In this document: one piece after another, positions 43,660 to 50,971 of the stretch
How the letters are laid out: the number at the start of each line of letters is the position of its first letter
Position numbering within the stretch: the first letter of the stretch is position 1
Origin: Candidatus Blautia stercoripullorum
Lineage (GTDB): Bacteria > Bacillota > Clostridia > Lachnospirales > Lachnospiraceae
DNA length: 50,971 nt
Direction of reading: 5' to 3'
Assembly: GCA_019120545.1 (NCBI GenBank)
Contig: DWUX01000007.1
Location: 1-50,971, forward strand
The notes under the pieces: generated by a model
What the model was told of the DNA's origin: nothing
The model's input: only the letters and a program-made list of their open reading frames with translations
The model's database searches: none
Program-made: the position numbers and the translations under genes

Positions 43660-45891
43660 TTACTCCACTGTCATCCGATGGCTGTAGGCTCCGTATACCA
43701 GATAGCCTTTCTCTGTCTCTCTGAACTTTACCCAAAAGGTAACGTTCCCGATCCTGGCAGATGCAGCCAGCCATCCCTTCTCGGGATCTTCCACCGCTTC
43801 TCCCGAAGCTTCATAAGCCTTCAGCACAGCTTCTACGTCGCTTTTCAGGATCATACGCCTATCCATTTCTTCTTCCGCTCCATTTTCATAAAAGACCGGC
43901 AGCATGATTTCCCTCCTTATTTCTTCTTTCCAGATTTCTTCCAGCAGTTTTTCCTTCAGTTTCAGACGGTTGGCTCTCCGCTGGGACAGATCCGGCACCG
44001 GACCCGGACCTGTTCCATAAGCCAGTTCCAGGATATGTACAGAATCTGCTCCCGCTCTGGTCAGCTGATCCCTGCAGGCCATGCAGTAGGTCAGGATCTT
44101 CCCGGAAGTCCTGCCGGCTGCAAAAGAAGCCTTTTTTTCAGACATTTCCGGATTTGCGAACCGGACCATCCCTCCGTATCCGCAGCAGGGAGAAAGATCC
44201 CCCGAAAATGGGATTTCCTCTGTTTGACACCCCAGAGCCGCCGCAAAGGCCCTGATCTGATCCTGGGTCTCATGATCTCCTCTGGCTCCGCAGGCATCCT
44301 GTATGGCTACTGTCTCCTCTGTCACAGGATCTATTCCCAGTTCCAGAAGTACCTGCCATATTCCTGTGACAGGAATTTCCGTCCTTTCTTTTAAAATCTT
44401 CATACAGGTGGGACAGGCGCAGATCACTTCCGTCTCTCCCATCTCTTTCCAGGCGCTGCGGATTTTCTCCAAAGCCTCCTCTGCCATATCCTCTCTTCCT
44501 GCCCATTGGGACAAGGCCCCGCAGCAGCCAAGGATCAGTCCCACGCCCCCCGAAAGCCGTTCTGACAGATCTCTATAAGCTGCTTCCACAGTATCCGGCG
44601 ACACTGCCAAGGCCTGACATCCGGGGAAGAACAGATACCTGCAGCGGTCATATCCCGGCTGAGGCCTGGCCAGAAACCCTTCCCCCAAGGAAAACTGCTG
44701 ATCCAGGAGTCCGAACTCATGAGCAGAAGGAGGCATTTTCTCTGTCTCCACCATGATCTTCCTGGCCATCTGGCACACCTCCGGATAATCAAACCCCTTA
44801 GAACAGGCAGCTTTGCACTGGCCGCACAGGTCACAGGCATTGATCATCCCATTTGCCATATGATTTCCCATGACAATGGAAAGATTGTTATAAATCTCCC
44901 GGACAGCTCCCCTGGGATTCCGCTTATACTCCTGAAGATATACGCAGCCCTTTACACATTCCAGGCACTGGCACTGGATGCAGCGGCCTGCTTCCGCCTC
45001 AGCCTGTTCTCTGTCAGGGTTCTCTGGTCCGGCAAGGGCCCGGCTTCCTCCCACTCCATCCATTGTCACATATAAACGGCTTTCCTCAGGCCCAGGCGGT
45101 CTGAGTCCTTCCGGAGATGCTCCCTGGAGATACCGGTCAGCCTTTGCCGCTGTATATTTCGCCCAGGCCAGTATCCAGACCGCAGCCTCTCTTTCTTCCC
45201 ATTTCTCTTCTGTTCCAAAGGTATTTTCCGGAAGACCTCCGCGCCAGAGATCCGGCGACAAGCAAAGAGCATCCCCCTGTTCCGCCCATTCTGAGATTTC
45301 CTCTTCTGCCCCTGTTCTTATTTTTTGTGTAATCCGGTAGAGAGCCAAAGAAGCGGAGTCTCCCTCAGCTTCCTCTTCCGTCAGATTCCAGCAAAGCAAG
45401 GGCTCCTTCCTATTCTGACACCGTGTATACCAGAAGATCTCATATCCCTTTTTCCCCAGTTCCCAGCAGCAGGCCAGGGCAAAGAGATCATCTCCTGCCA
45501 CGATCACTTTTTTATTCTTCCGCGGGATCAGAAAGCGGCTGCCTCTTTCTTTTCCTCCATACAAAGCGCAGGCTTTTTCCAGAGCCTTCATCTGGATCCC
45601 CTCTCCTACCCGTGACAAGGCGCAGGCCTCTTGGCACATCCCGGGGCAGGACCTTGCCAGAAGATGGAGAAAAGGAGTAACTCCGCGAATGACCCCTGCG
45701 GCTTTTCCAAAATCTCCTTTCGCCCCATAAGCGCAGATAGTCCGCACATCCAGATGAAGGGGACACGCCGCGGAACACCCGGGGGGATCCTCTCTGGTAC
45801 ACACTGCCTCTCTCTGATGAAGCTCTTCCTGGCCGAAAGCCTGTTTCATTAAATAATGCTTTCCCACAAAGCCCCGATCCTTATGTTCCAT
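43660..45891 (-). CDS. Oxidoreductase-like multi-cluster Fe-S protein (DVU_1558 type)
   Basis: A 743-residue protein built as: Cys-rich GltD/DPYD-like N-terminal Fe-S domain (C31-C90, CPGMCQEAC), a nucleotide-binding domain, a dicluster ferredoxin (C304-C316 and C353-C363), two CCG domains like HdrB/GlpC (GCCGALSQW, CCGYGGMVRF) and a C-terminal domain of about 100 residues. The FAD loop that should be GxGxxG reads VAGDDLFAL, and the second flavin motif is missing, so flavin binding is doubtful here. It likely passes electrons between the aldehyde oxidoreductase and a cellular carrier. First gene after a terminator, with TAGGAG before the start. Confidence 0.75.
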   Translation of the reverse strand: MEHKDRGFVGKHYLMKQAFGQEELHQREAVCTREDPPGCSAACPLHLDVRTICAYGAKGDFGKAAGVIRGVTPFLHLLARSCPGMCQEACALSRVGEGIQMKALEKACALYGGKERGSRFLIPRKNKKVIVAGDDLFALACCWELGKKGYEIFWYTRCQNRKEPLLCWNLTEEEAEGDSASLALYRITQKIRTGAEEEISEWAEQGDALCLSPDLWRGGLPENTFGTEEKWEEREAAVWILAWAKYTAAKADRYLQGASPEGLRPPGPEESRLYVTMDGVGGSRALAGPENPDREQAEAEAGRCIQCQCLECVKGCVYLQEYKRNPRGAVREIYNNLSIVMGNHMANGMINACDLCGQCKAACSKGFDYPEVCQMARKIMVETEKMPPSAHEFGLLDQQFSLGEGFLARPQPGYDRCRYLFFPGCQALAVSPDTVEAAYRDLSERLSGGVGLILGCCGALSQWAGREDMAEEALEKIRSAWKEMGETEVICACPTCMKILKERTEIPVTGIWQVLLELGIDPVTEETVAIQDACGARGDHETQDQIRAFAAALGCQTEEIPFSGDLSPCCGYGGMVRFANPEMSEKKASFAAGRTSGKILTYCMACRDQLTRAGADSVHILELAYGTGPGPVPDLSQRRANRLKLKEKLLEEIWKEEIRREIMLPVFYENGAEEEMDRRMILKSDVEAVLKAYEASGEAVEDPEKGWLAASARIGNVTFWVKFRETEKGYLVYGAYSHRMTVE

Positions 45892-45942
45892 ATTTTCTCT
45901 CCTATATTAATTATCTATTTCCAGAATAATATATGGGTAAAA

Positions 45943-45984
45943 GGTGCTGCCGCACTAATCAAAATCGACTAATGCGACAGCCCC
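45943..45984 (-). terminator. Terminator-like hairpin after the aldehyde oxidoreductase
   Basis: On the minus strand an 18-bp stem with a few G-U pairs (GGGGCTGTCGCATTAGTC / GATTAGTGCGGCAGCACC) is followed by TTTTACC. It lies just after the oxidoreductase stop and separates it from the cassette. The core AATGCGACAGCC also occurs at 31-50, pointing to a repeated intergenic hairpin family. Confidence 0.7.
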
Positions 45985-46008
45985 TCTGTTTTTTATTTTT
46001 CTGTCATT

Positions 46009-48756
46009 TTACAGAGCGTCCAGCGCAGCTTTCACCACTTCCGGTCTGGCCGGAACTCTGGTGATCCGGGCTCCCGTAGCGCTGTAAATGGCGTTCAGGA
46101 TTGCCGGATGAGGCGCCGCCAAAGGTCCCTCGCCGCAGCCTGCGGCTCCGTATGGCCCAAGGGGTCTGGGATGATTTTCCTGATAAACCAGTTCAATATC
46201 ATCCGGGATATCATTAGGATAAGGAATTCCGCACTTCAGCAGGCTGGTATGCTTCTTCAGATCTTCAAAATCCTCTGACAGGGCCAGACCGATACCCTGG
46301 GCGATAGCTCCCATTACCTGTCCGTCCACAACGGTTTTGTTGATTATGGTTCCGAAATCTGATACCATGGTAAATTTCACAACCTTTACCTTGCCTGTCT
46401 CCATATTTACCTGTACCACAGGAAGGTTGATACAGTACATATACACAGAGAAAGGATTTCCCTGGGCTGTTTCCTGATCGCAGTCTGTACATGCGGTAGC
46501 CACCCATTTGCCCTCATACTTTAACGGAAGTTTTTCTTCTACCATTTCTTCATAGGTACGGTAGGTTCCGTCTGGTTTTCTCATGGCGTTCACCAGCATC
46601 TCCGAGGCAACCCGCACTGCGTTTCCTGTCATAACATTAGAACGGGATCCTCCTGCAGGTCCGGAGTTCGGAGTCTTTCCTGTATCATTCATCACCAGCC
46701 TGATCTGGTCCGGAGTAAAGCCTGCCTGGCGGAGAGTTTCGTGGGCATGGGTAAGGGTGCCGATATCTGCGCCCTGTCCGTGATCTTCCCAGGAATCATA
46801 AATCGTTACCGTGTTATCCGGATTCAGCTCTGCCCAGGCCTCTGAAGAGTCCACACCGTCCAGTCCGCATCCATAAACCCCCAGTGACACTCCGGCTCCG
46901 TATTTGAACTTGCCGTTTTCCCCTTTTTCCTTGTTCAAGGTTTCCGCATAAGCTTTATTCTTCTGGTAATAAGGTCTTGCCAGATCATACAGATCTTCCA
47001 GACAGTATACGTCCGGCTTGCATCCGTTAGGAGTGGTAGACTCTGCGGATTCTTTGTAGCAGTTCATGGCTCTGAACTCAAAGGGATCGATCCCCATCTT
47101 GGCTGCCATCATATCCATAGCGATATCGCCGCCCATAAAAGACTGAGGCGCGCCGTATCCCCGGAAAGCAGCTCCATATGCGTGATTGGTGCAGACAGTG
47201 CGTGACCTGTTCCGGATATTAGGAATATCCACTCCGGCCCCCACAAACTGGCTGAGACGCATAGTCAGCAGGTCTCCGAATTCTGAGTAGGGACCATGGT
47301 CAATAAGGTTGTCTCCTTCCAGGGCCAGGATCTTTCCTTTCTCATCAGCCGCCAGCTTAATGTGCATAAAGCCCGGGCTTCTCTTTCCTGTATAAGTGAT
47401 CATCTGGTACATATCAAAGTTCAGCGCCACCGGACGTCCTGTGACAAGCGCCGCCACACCTACCAGAGCTTCGATGGTTGGAGAAAATTTATAGCCAAAG
47501 GTTCCTCCGGCATGGAGCTGTATCAGCCGCAGTTTTTCCGGCTCTACCCCTATTCCTGCACAGATCATGGCATGGTGGAGATGGATGCCGATGGATTTGG
47601 AATGGATGGTTACTCTTCCTTCCTCATCTATATAGGCATAAGCCACATCCGGCTCAATAGGCATATGGGGCTGGCGGGAGCAGTAGGCGTCCATTTCTAT
47701 CACATTGGGAGCCGTCTCCATAATAGGCGCAGTGTCTTCCCCTTTTATACAGTTGGTTTCATAATAAACATTCGGCGTGCCCGGATGGATTTCAATAGCG
47801 TCGGGATCCATGGCCTCCGGCGCGGACATATAAGCAGGCAGCAGTTCCAGATCAACCTTCACATGTTTGGCCGCTTCTTTTGCATGGGCTACTGTATCCG
47901 CACATACCATAGCGATGGCGTCTCCATACTGGAACACTTTCTCGTCGCAGAGAATGGGACGGTCCCAGCCGTCTCCTTTATTTGTAGGGAAGGTAATAAG
48001 TCCGGTGATCCTGTTCTTGCCGGGAACATCCTTGTATGTAATGATCCTGTATACGCCTGGCATAGTTTCTGCTTCTGAGGTATCTATCCCTTTGATCAGT
48101 GCGTGAGATACTTCCGCCTGGACCAGGGCGATCTGGAGAGTATCCTCAGGAAGTGTCTTAATCTCATCTGCTCCGAAATCCCAGGACCCCGTAACCTTTG
48201 CCGCCGCTGAGGGCCGGGCATAACTGGTCCCCAGGATCCTATTGTCTGTAGGCTGGAACATCAGATCTTCTTTTGTGATCTCCCCCCGCAGTACACGGGC
48301 CGCATCCATAACTGCGTCTACTAAAGGCTTGTATCCCGTACAGCGGCAGAGATTCCGGTTCTTGTTAAACCATTCCCTGACCTCTGTTCTGGATGGTGCG
48401 GGATTATTCTCAAGAAGCACCTTTGCGCTCATAATAAAGCCCGGCGAACAGAAACCGCACTGGGCGCAGCCATGAGCGATCCAGGCTGCCTGCAGAGGAT
48501 GAAGGTCCTCCAGCGTCCCGATTCCCTCGATGGTCTCGATCTTGGCATAGTCAGGCACCTTAGATATCTTGGTAATACAGGAACGAGTCACTTTTCCGTC
48601 CACGATCACATTACAGGCGCCGCAGTGGCCTTCGCCGCAGCCGATCTTGCATCCTGTAAGAAGAAGCCTGTCACGGAGTACTTCAGCTAAGGACTCCTGT
48701 CCCTCTACGACCAGGGTCCGCTGAGTGCCGTTAATGATAAGGATTTTTTTTATCAT
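46009..48756 (-). CDS. Mop-type molybdenum aldehyde oxidoreductase
   Basis: A 915-residue member of the xanthine oxidase family that oxidises aldehydes to acids. The N-terminus holds two [2Fe-2S] clusters: C40, C45, C48, C60 and C100, C103, C137, C139, the same positions as in Desulfovibrio gigas Mop. Then the molybdopterin domains with GGTFGYKF, AFRGYGAPQ, GQGADIG and the catalytic Glu in GCGEGPL (E876, aligned to Glu 869 of D. gigas). No FAD domain, so it needs another electron partner. It could in principle use purines or other heterocycles, but the domain layout favours aldehydes. The start follows AAGGAGGTG. It lies head-to-head with a small ORF. Confidence 0.9.
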   Translation of the reverse strand: MIKKILIINGTQRTLVVEGQESLAEVLRDRLLLTGCKIGCGEGHCGACNVIVDGKVTRSCITKISKVPDYAKIETIEGIGTLEDLHPLQAAWIAHGCAQCGFCSPGFIMSAKVLLENNPAPSRTEVREWFNKNRNLCRCTGYKPLVDAVMDAARVLRGEITKEDLMFQPTDNRILGTSYARPSAAAKVTGSWDFGADEIKTLPEDTLQIALVQAEVSHALIKGIDTSEAETMPGVYRIITYKDVPGKNRITGLITFPTNKGDGWDRPILCDEKVFQYGDAIAMVCADTVAHAKEAAKHVKVDLELLPAYMSAPEAMDPDAIEIHPGTPNVYYETNCIKGEDTAPIMETAPNVIEMDAYCSRQPHMPIEPDVAYAYIDEEGRVTIHSKSIGIHLHHAMICAGIGVEPEKLRLIQLHAGGTFGYKFSPTIEALVGVAALVTGRPVALNFDMYQMITYTGKRSPGFMHIKLAADEKGKILALEGDNLIDHGPYSEFGDLLTMRLSQFVGAGVDIPNIRNRSRTVCTNHAYGAAFRGYGAPQSFMGGDIAMDMMAAKMGIDPFEFRAMNCYKESAESTTPNGCKPDVYCLEDLYDLARPYYQKNKAYAETLNKEKGENGKFKYGAGVSLGVYGCGLDGVDSSEAWAELNPDNTVTIYDSWEDHGQGADIGTLTHAHETLRQAGFTPDQIRLVMNDTGKTPNSGPAGGSRSNVMTGNAVRVASEMLVNAMRKPDGTYRTYEEMVEEKLPLKYEGKWVATACTDCDQETAQGNPFSVYMYCINLPVVQVNMETGKVKVVKFTMVSDFGTIINKTVVDGQVMGAIAQGIGLALSEDFEDLKKHTSLLKCGIPYPNDIPDDIELVYQENHPRPLGPYGAAGCGEGPLAAPHPAILNAIYSATGARITRVPARPEVVKAALDAL

Positions 48757-48826
48757 CCTTCCACCTCCTTATTTTGTTGTTATGAACTCTGCCGCCGGCA
48801 AATTCTATTCACAGCGGCCCTCTATC

Positions 48827-48847
48827 TTTAAGGTTTGGAACCTTAAA
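48827..48847. promoter_or_regulatory. Palindromic operator between divergent genes
   Basis: TTTAAGGTT-TGG-AACCTTAAA is a perfect 9-bp inverted repeat. It overlaps the candidate -10 box (TAAGGT, 48840-48845) of the minus-strand oxidoreductase promoter, whose -35 would be TTGACC (48863-48868) at 17 bases, and lies just upstream of the plus-strand promoter. A regulator here could control both. Confidence 0.55.
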
Positions 48848-48861
48848 TTCTCATCTTTTTC

Positions 48862-48890
48862 TGGTCAAATTCTTCTCCCTTTGCTACAAT
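48862..48890 (+). promoter_or_regulatory. Promoter of the 81-residue ORF
   Basis: TGGTCA (48862-48867) and TACAAT (48885-48890) are 17 bases apart, about 25 bp before the ATG. It partly overlaps the oppositely oriented candidate oxidoreductase promoter. Confidence 0.5.
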
Positions 48891-48915
48891 AGGCATATAA
48901 AAAGGAGAAATATGA

Positions 48916-49161
48916 ATGGAACTGAAAGAAATTCACGCAAAACAGGTTACTGTAGAGGTCAGAGACGAAGCCACCGGAGAAATATTCCGCCGTACTCTGC
49001 CTATGGATTATTACGAAACCGCCAATTTCCTCCGCCTTAGCGGAGAAGACGGGAGAGGAAATCCCAGCGAACTGGTTTTTCTGTCTGAAACAGGTATGCG
49101 GCGCCTCAGAGATCTGACAGGAAAAGGGCCCGATAAAGACCCCTGCGGTACACATCAATAA
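48916..49161 (+). CDS. Small protein of unknown function beside the oxidoreductase
   Basis: An 81-residue soluble protein, rich in Glu, Arg and Thr, with no membrane helix and a single Cys near the C-terminus (DPCGTHQ). It begins MELKEIHAKQVTVEVRDEAT and contains a likely beta-strand N-terminal half. AAAAAGGAGA lies before the ATG. It is divergent to the aldehyde oxidoreductase and co-directional with the XdhC gene 123 bp further on. I do not recognise it; the position suggests a role in the oxidoreductase system. Confidence 0.6.
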   Translation: MELKEIHAKQVTVEVRDEATGEIFRRTLPMDYYETANFLRLSGEDGRGNPSELVFLSETGMRRLRDLTGKGPDKDPCGTHQ

Positions 49162-49196
49162 TTTTCTGAATCTTTTGTCTTAATTATAATTTGTTT

Positions 49197-49244
49197 TCAA
49201 AATAGAGTCAATGAATTCACTTTTTTCCAATTATTCTATTTTGA
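49197..49244. promoter_or_regulatory. Inverted repeat upstream of the XdhC-like gene
   Basis: TCAAAATAGA (49197-49206) and TCTATTTTGA (49235-49244) are perfect 10-base arms over a 28-base loop in the 123-bp gap. It could be an operator or mRNA hairpin; there is no good promoter that I can fix next to it. Confidence 0.4.
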
Positions 49245-49284
49245 GAATAATATATTTTTATTTTTTGGGAAAGGAGTTTAACAT

Positions 49285-50313
49285 ATGACAGAACTGTACC
49301 ACCTCATCGCCTCCTGCAATCCTAACCGTCAGACACTCATTCTTACGGCTTTGGAAGGAGAAGCAAAAGGAGAAAAAGCTTTTGTTGTGGACGGAGTCCT
49401 CCAGTGGGAATCCAAAAAGGGAGGATTTTTCTCACAAATATCCGATACTCTCCCGGATGTCTCTGCTCCCGGTATTATTACAGAGAACAATACCCGGATC
49501 TTCTGTGAATTTCCGGCCCATGAGCAAAAACTGGTGATCTGCGGCGCCGGCCATGTATCCATTCCTGTGATCCAGATCGGCCGTATGATCGGCTGTACTG
49601 TCACAGTCCTGGAAGACCGGCCGAAGTTTGCCGACAATGCCAGAAGAGCCGGTGCAGATACCGTGCTCTGCGAACCCTTTGAAGAAGGGCTGAAAAAAAT
49701 CCCCGGGGATCCGGATACCTATTTTATCATTGTGACCAGAGGCCACCGTTACGATCAGGTGTGTCTGGAAAAGATCATGAAAAAAGAGCATGCCTATATC
49801 GGCATGATGGGAAGCCGGGCCCGGACTGTCAAAGTAAAGCAGGCTCTGCTGGAACAGGGTGCCGATCCCCAGGTACTGGAATCCGTACACACTCCCATCG
49901 GTCTGCCTATCGGAGGCGAAACTCCGGAAGAGATCGGCGTCTCCATCATAGCTGAAGTGATACAGGAAAAAAACCGCTGCCGGAAGCGGGGCGGTTTTAC
50001 AAAAGAAATCCTCAGGGCAATTTTAGATGAAAAGGACAAAGACATCAAAAAAGTCCTGGCCACTATCGTGACCAAAAAAGGTTCCTCTCCCAGAGAAGCC
50101 GGGACAAAAATGCTGGTTTACCAGGATGGAAGAACTGTGGGAACCATCGGCGGAGGCTGTCTGGAAGCAGATATCATCCAGAGATCCCTCCGTCTTATGT
50201 CCCAGGAAAACCTCTCGCTGGTACTCCATCACGCTGATATGACCGGAAAAGATGCTGAGGACGAAGGCATGGTCTGCGGCGGTATGGTGGATGTTTTATT
50301 GGAAGTGCTATGA
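49285..50313 (+). CDS. XdhC-family aldehyde oxidoreductase maturation factor
   Basis: A 342-residue XdhC/CoxI-family protein. Unlike classical XdhC, the NAD(P)-fold XdhC_C domain comes first (CGAGHVSIP, 86-94; VLEDRPKFA) and the XdhC_CoxI domain follows (KKGSSPREAGTKM, TIGGGCLEADI, about 240-342). XdhC proteins bind the Mo cofactor, receive a terminal sulfur from a cysteine desulfurase and insert it into the hydroxylase. It faces away from the oxidoreductase gene but within the same cluster. AAAGGAG lies before the ATG. A hairpin follows the stop. Confidence 0.88.
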   Translation: MTELYHLIASCNPNRQTLILTALEGEAKGEKAFVVDGVLQWESKKGGFFSQISDTLPDVSAPGIITENNTRIFCEFPAHEQKLVICGAGHVSIPVIQIGRMIGCTVTVLEDRPKFADNARRAGADTVLCEPFEEGLKKIPGDPDTYFIIVTRGHRYDQVCLEKIMKKEHAYIGMMGSRARTVKVKQALLEQGADPQVLESVHTPIGLPIGGETPEEIGVSIIAEVIQEKNRCRKRGGFTKEILRAILDEKDKDIKKVLATIVTKKGSSPREAGTKMLVYQDGRTVGTIGGGCLEADIIQRSLRLMSQENLSLVLHHADMTGKDAEDEGMVCGGMVDVLLEVL

Positions 50314-50331
50314 AAAGTAAGCGACAGAAAA

Positions 50332-50363
50332 AGGGCTATCGGACAATATTTCTCGATAGCCCT
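50332..50363 (-). terminator. Terminator for a minus-strand transcript
   Basis: AGGGCTATCG pairs with CGATAGCCCT; on the minus strand the stem is followed by TTTTTC. It ends any transcript of the gene fragment to the right and sits just past the XdhC stop, where the plus strand lacks a T-run. Confidence 0.75.
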
Positions 50364-50609
50364 CAATCTTATGCTTGGACACAAGGTTATCTTGCGATAG
50401 CACTCTATATTACTAATCTGTCAGTCAGTGATTACTCGATGATAAAAGTAACACTGCCTGATCCAACTCTGTACGTCTGCCTTCACTTCATGATATCAGA
50501 CCAGTGTATTGCGGTGTGAATGATGATTTTTCGTGTGATTCATGTTGGAAAATACAGATTTTCCGCTGTGTCCGCGTGATTTTGGTGGATTTTGTTATCA
50601 CTACCTTAC
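50364..50609. other. Intergenic region without a clear gene
   Basis: Reading both strands I see no ORF with a ribosome site. One short hairpin, GGAAAAT-ACAG-ATTTTCC (50547-50564), and a few repeated GTGTGA/GTGATT words are present, none of known meaning. Confidence 0.4.
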
Positions 50610-50912
50610 TTAGTTCTTAGCAAATTTTGCAAAAAATGCAGGCATCTCTGGAGCAGAAACTGGTTCTGGATCATTGTTCGCTCCAACTCTTGTATAATAT
50701 CCATTGTCAAACATAATAGCTCCATTGTCATTTACTATTTTCATAATAATGATAGACTTGTCGTAATAACTTACCATCCTCATTTTACTTCCAATCTGTC
50801 TTCTATAATGTTCATCTAATGGCATTGTTTGTAATGCATTTTTAAATTGAGCAAAGTACACATCGTAATCGCCTTTATAAAATTTATCAACTTCCCCATC
50901 TGGATATACCAG
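50610..50912 (-). pseudogene. C-terminal fragment, AlbA_2/Schlafen-like ATP-binding protein
   Basis: The reading frame is open on the minus strand from a TGA at 50946-50948 down to the stop at 50610. The ORF-track call starts at an internal GTG, but the frame reads on upstream as SALVYPDGEVDKFYKGDYD, so the gene is N-terminally truncated. The pattern (hydrophobic strands, then IIIMKIVN, AIMFDNGYYTRVGANND) resembles the end of AlbA_2-type domains (PV..dgkyYvRvGs.n). Upstream sequence looks like an insertion-element end, which would have cut the gene. The assignment is tentative; a terminator lies 250 bp downstream. Confidence 0.4.
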
Positions 50913-50971
50913 TGCGCTGAAAGCGCCTGTCCGGTGTTTTGGAAATCACCTGTCCGGAAAGAGGAAATCAT
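50913..50971. mobile_element. Probable end of an IS21-like insertion sequence
   Basis: The edge shows tandem imperfect repeats of 22-23 bases: CCTGTCCGG at 50926 and 50949, GGAAATCA at 50941 and 50963. A small hairpin GCGCT-GAA-AGCGC (50914-50926) opens it. Multiple terminal repeats of this size that bind transposase are typical of IS21-family ends. The transposase genes would lie beyond the window. The gene fragment at 50610 stops resembling a protein at this point. Confidence 0.45.

Noticed and set aside
43678-44394. 238-residue plus-strand ORF
   Set aside because: It lies wholly opposite the multi-cluster Fe-S gene, has no ribosome site, and reads as low-complexity antisense of Cys/Gly-rich codons.
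50310-50519. 69-residue plus-strand ORF after the XdhC gene
   Set aside because: It overlaps the XdhC stop and the hairpin at 50332-50363, shows no ribosome site and has no protein-like pattern.

Overview
The window looks like a chromosomal segment of a gut Lachnospiraceae (Firmicutes, Clostridia; Roseburia/Blautia-like). Support: low-to-moderate GC, AGGAGG-type ribosome sites, TTGACA/TATAAT promoters, YesL and DUF4179 families, and a gene set that closely matches the beta-mannan locus known from Roseburia intestinalis. No rRNA, tRNA or CRISPR was seen. Nearly all genes lie on the minus strand.

Region 1 (about 150-21,830, minus) is a beta-mannooligosaccharide utilisation locus. A solute-binding lipoprotein and two permeases (no ATPase) import acetylated, galactosylated manno-oligosaccharides. 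Two esterases (CE2-like, CE17-like) deacetylate them and a GH36 alpha-galactosidase removes galactose. GH113 and GH1 enzymes hydrolyse from the ends. GH130_2 and GH130_1 phosphorylases, with a 2-epimerase, release mannose 1-phosphate. A phosphohexomutase and a fused mannose-6-phosphate isomerase/ROK kinase feed fructose 6-phosphate to glycolysis. Two tandem LacI regulators lie between GH36 and the importer. A NUDIX gene ends the run.

Region 2 (22,070-32,300) is mixed: an ECF sigma factor with a DUF4179 partner (plus strand), a folate operon (small ORF-folE-HD-folP-folBK), a heterodimeric ABC exporter under a MarR regulator with clear twin operators, and a HipBA-like toxin-antitoxin pair.

Region 3 (32,440-50,310) is devoted to one molybdenum enzyme. 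It holds a Mop-type aldehyde oxidoreductase (2 x [2Fe-2S] plus Moco, no FAD domain), an XdhC maturation factor with swapped domain order, molybdate import (modABC), a MoeA-like protein, a ModE-like regulator, a MobA/MocA-like NTP transferase fused to an HD domain, a cysteine desulfurase, and a poorly understood cassette. That cassette comprises a multi-cluster oxidoreductase-like protein, a small zinc-ribbon redox protein, a methyltransferase, a C_GCAxxG_C_C protein, a radical SAM protein with a cysteine-rich tail, and an AMP-forming ligase. It matches the gene set I recall from Desulfovibrio vulgaris around DVU_1551-1559. It is the best candidate for an incompletely described system, probably making or loading a special form of the molybdenum active site.

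The right edge holds the C-terminal part of a gene resembling AlbA_2/Schlafen-type ATP-binding proteins, cut by what looks like the repeat-bearing end of an IS21-like element that continues out of the window.
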